NCBI GenBank assembly: GCA_945876985.1
Contig: CAMCQX010000081.1
Location: 1 to 7,101, forward strand
Reading direction: 5' to 3'
DNA length: 7,101 nucleotides
Source of the DNA: Chitinophaga pinensis
GTDB lineage: Bacteria; Bacteroidota; Bacteroidia; UKL13-3
A model generated the notes under the pieces. The model was given only the letters and a program-made list of their open reading frames with translations, was not told the DNA's origin and did no database searches. Shown here piece after piece: positions 5,771-7,101 of this stretch. Every line of letters begins with the position of its first letter. Positions within the stretch are counted from its first letter, which is position 1. Made by a program: the position numbers and the translations under genes.

Positions 5771-6910
5771 TTATTGTGCCTTTTTTTTACCCTTTTTATA
5801 TAAGTAGATAAATAAAGGTACAATTACAGCAAATAACGATATTGATAGGATAGGTCTATAAAATAACCATGCGATAGAAATAGTGGTTAAGATTAAAATT
5901 AAACCTAAAATAACAGATAAGATGCCTGCCCCAAAATTTGCTATAGATCCTAATATTGGCAGAACATCCATGATAACGCTTATTGGTTTTAATATTAAAA
6001 TAAGTCCAATAATACAAAGTACGAGGCCTAAACCTCTCAATATCCAAGTTTGTGAACTGTTCTCTTTTAAGGCTAATTTTATCATATTATCTGCTGATAC
6101 TGTTCCATAGGCTAATTTTACTATTTTAGTACCGTTTTCACCAATATAAGGAGATAACGTACCTTTTAATTGCTGAGCAATAATACTTACCATTTCTGGT
6201 GCGTATGCTACTTGGAATAAAATTTTCATATCTCCTATTTCTGGGTCATCATTTATTTTTCCACTTCCTAAATAAATAGTATTTGATGAAATCGTAAAGG
6301 TTTTATTATATAAGTTAGAATCTATAATGTAGTCTTCAAATTTATCAATTTGCTGTAACAAAGGAGCTGTTAAATCAAAGGAGCCAACTTTAACATTTTG
6401 TGCCATAGTGATAGTGTCTCTGTATGGAAAGTCGCATTTATTTAGATGACCTTCTTCAATTTTAAATCCACTACTATTAGTAGGCTCGTACACCCATTTT
6501 TTCGTATAATTATATTCTGTAATTACTTTTTCGCTTCCGCCTAATTCTTTTTCAGTCCGCTCGGTTGTACTTTCTACCCATTGATAAATGAGTACTTTTC
6601 TACTTAATGCAATTGCATTCGTTGCTATTCCAAATTCATCGTCAATTAATGTATCAGCGGTTTCAACTTTACCAGATAAATGAACTAGTTTATTTTCATT
6701 TGCAGGTAATGGGGTATCACTCTTTACGCTAATGATATCTTTATTCCCTTTTTTTAAATCATTTTCCGTACGAATAGAATTTCCTTCATTCCACCAAACC
6801 AAAAAAAAGGAACCTAAGAAAAGGATGATTCCAAAAAGTACCCCCACAAATGAGCTCATTATTCTACTTCCCCAAGAATTTCTAGTTACTTCTGTGTATT
6901 TGTTAATCAT
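5771..6910 (-). CDS. TMEM43 (LUMA)-family membrane protein
   Basis: A 379-residue integral membrane protein with the layout of the TMEM43 family. There is one N-terminal membrane helix (about 18-39) ending in the family-typical WWNEG (39-43). A large extracytoplasmic domain of about 245 residues follows, including YQWVES near 109-114, DFPYRDT and PEIGDMKILF at 223-232 (compare the family's PxIGD block). Three C-terminal helices come last (about 290-309, 318-349 and 353-371), then a Lys-rich tail. Human TMEM43 is a nuclear-envelope protein linked to cardiomyopathy; the bacterial role is not established. It is the first gene of a likely operon with the secreted protein 4972-5715, which may bind its extracytoplasmic domain (inference). 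The ATG at 6910 follows a strong terminator by 36 bp, so the operon must start in that short gap or by read-through. No clear promoter box was found. Confidence 0.9.
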   Translation of the reverse strand: MINKYTEVTRNSWGSRIMSSFVGVLFGIILFLGSFFLVWWNEGNSIRTENDLKKGNKDIISVKSDTPLPANENKLVHLSGKVETADTLIDDEFGIATNAIALSRKVLIYQWVESTTERTEKELGGSEKVITEYNYTKKWVYEPTNSSGFKIEEGHLNKCDFPYRDTITMAQNVKVGSFDLTAPLLQQIDKFEDYIIDSNLYNKTFTISSNTIYLGSGKINDDPEIGDMKILFQVAYAPEMVSIIAQQLKGTLSPYIGENGTKIVKLAYGTVSADNMIKLALKENSSQTWILRGLGLVLCIIGLILILKPISVIMDVLPILGSIANFGAGILSVILGLILILTTISIAWLFYRPILSISLFAVIVPLFIYLYKKGKKKAQ

Positions 6911-6946
6911 AATAAGTTTTTTAAAAACTAAATGGCATTATCAAAA

Positions 6947-6993
6947 AAAATCGCCTTTTAGAAAATGTATGAAAACATCTAAAAGGCGATTTT
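6947..6993. terminator. Strong bidirectional rho-independent terminator
   Basis: The 16-bp arms AAAATCGCCTTTTAGA (6947-6962) and TCTAAAAGGCGATTTT (6978-6993) are perfectly complementary around a 15-nt loop. On the minus strand the stem is followed by a run of T (eight in all), as expected for terminating the gene that ends at 7014. It separates that gene from the TMEM43 operon. Confidence 0.9.
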
Positions 6994-7013
6994 ATTATAG
7001 TATTCAAATAATA

Positions 7014-7101
7014 TTAGTGGTCACCATGTTCATCATCATCATCCTCAGGCTCGAATTCTTCTCCTACTTTTTTACCAAAAACCTCCACCATTTCTTCTTC
7101 C
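7014..7101 (-). CDS. C-terminal end of an unidentified protein (runs off right edge)
   Basis: The minus-strand frame is open from the right edge to the TAA at 7016-7014 and gives 28 residues. They include MVEVFGKKVGEEFEPE and then a DDDDEHGDH tail. The end is very acidic with two His residues, the kind of tail that can bind divalent metal or simply adds charge. The coding call rests on the open frame, the plausible composition and the perfect terminator 20 bp downstream. I do not recognise the protein, and the part seen is too short to assign a family. Confidence 0.65.
   Translation of the reverse strand, partial: EEEMVEVFGKKVGEEFEPEDDDDEHGDH

Noticed and set aside
5856..6110. ORFs on both strands inside the TMEM43 gene
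   Set aside because: Shadow frames of a clear membrane-protein gene.

Overview
The window is AT-rich and looks like chromosomal DNA of a member of the Bacteroidota. Evidence for this: the protein families present (a VWA protein paired with a ChlI/MoxR-like AAA+ ATPase, a PHD-type 2OG-Fe(II) oxygenase, a TMEM43 protein and short secreted proteins); almost no Shine-Dalgarno sequences; and two promoter candidates of the Bacteroidota type (TTTG / about 20 nt / TAnnTTTG). I cannot place it below phylum from this sequence.

Layout. (1) 1-227, minus strand: the first 75 codons of a secreted endonuclease/exonuclease/phosphatase family protein, running off the left edge. (2) 228-457: a divergent intergenic region filled with short tandem repeats. 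(3) 458-3126, plus strand: a two-gene operon encoding a VWA-domain protein and a hexameric-type AAA+ ATPase, a pairing known from RavA-ViaA, NorQ-NorD and BchI-BchD, here of unknown client. (4) 3127-3413: a perfectly phased 27-copy heptanucleotide array, then a second, different heptamer-phased array. (5) 3413-4009, minus: a 2OG-Fe(II) dioxygenase. (6) 4046-4865: an 'accessory scar' with two REP-like hairpin repeats, a ~130-bp imperfect inverted repeat resembling an integron attC site, an N-terminally incomplete ORF with a NERD-nuclease-like tail, and the 3' part only of a tRNA-Asn gene followed by a terminator. (7) 4972-6910, minus: a probable two-gene operon, with a TMEM43-family membrane protein first and a secreted protein with an internal duplication second. 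(8) 6947-6993: a strong bidirectional terminator. (9) 7014-7101, minus: the acidic, His-containing C-terminal tail of an unidentified protein.

How it fits together. The VWA and AAA+ proteins probably form one chaperone or remodelling machine. The TMEM43 protein and its secreted partner probably form an envelope unit. The half tRNA at 4817-4863 is the most informative mark of history. It is what an integrase-mediated insertion into a tRNA-Asn gene leaves at the chromosomal side, so sequence to its left may be an island and sequence to its right the original chromosome. No integrase or intact tRNA-Asn is visible in the window. A theme running through the intergenic DNA left of 3420 is tandem repeats with a 7-bp period but unrelated sequences.
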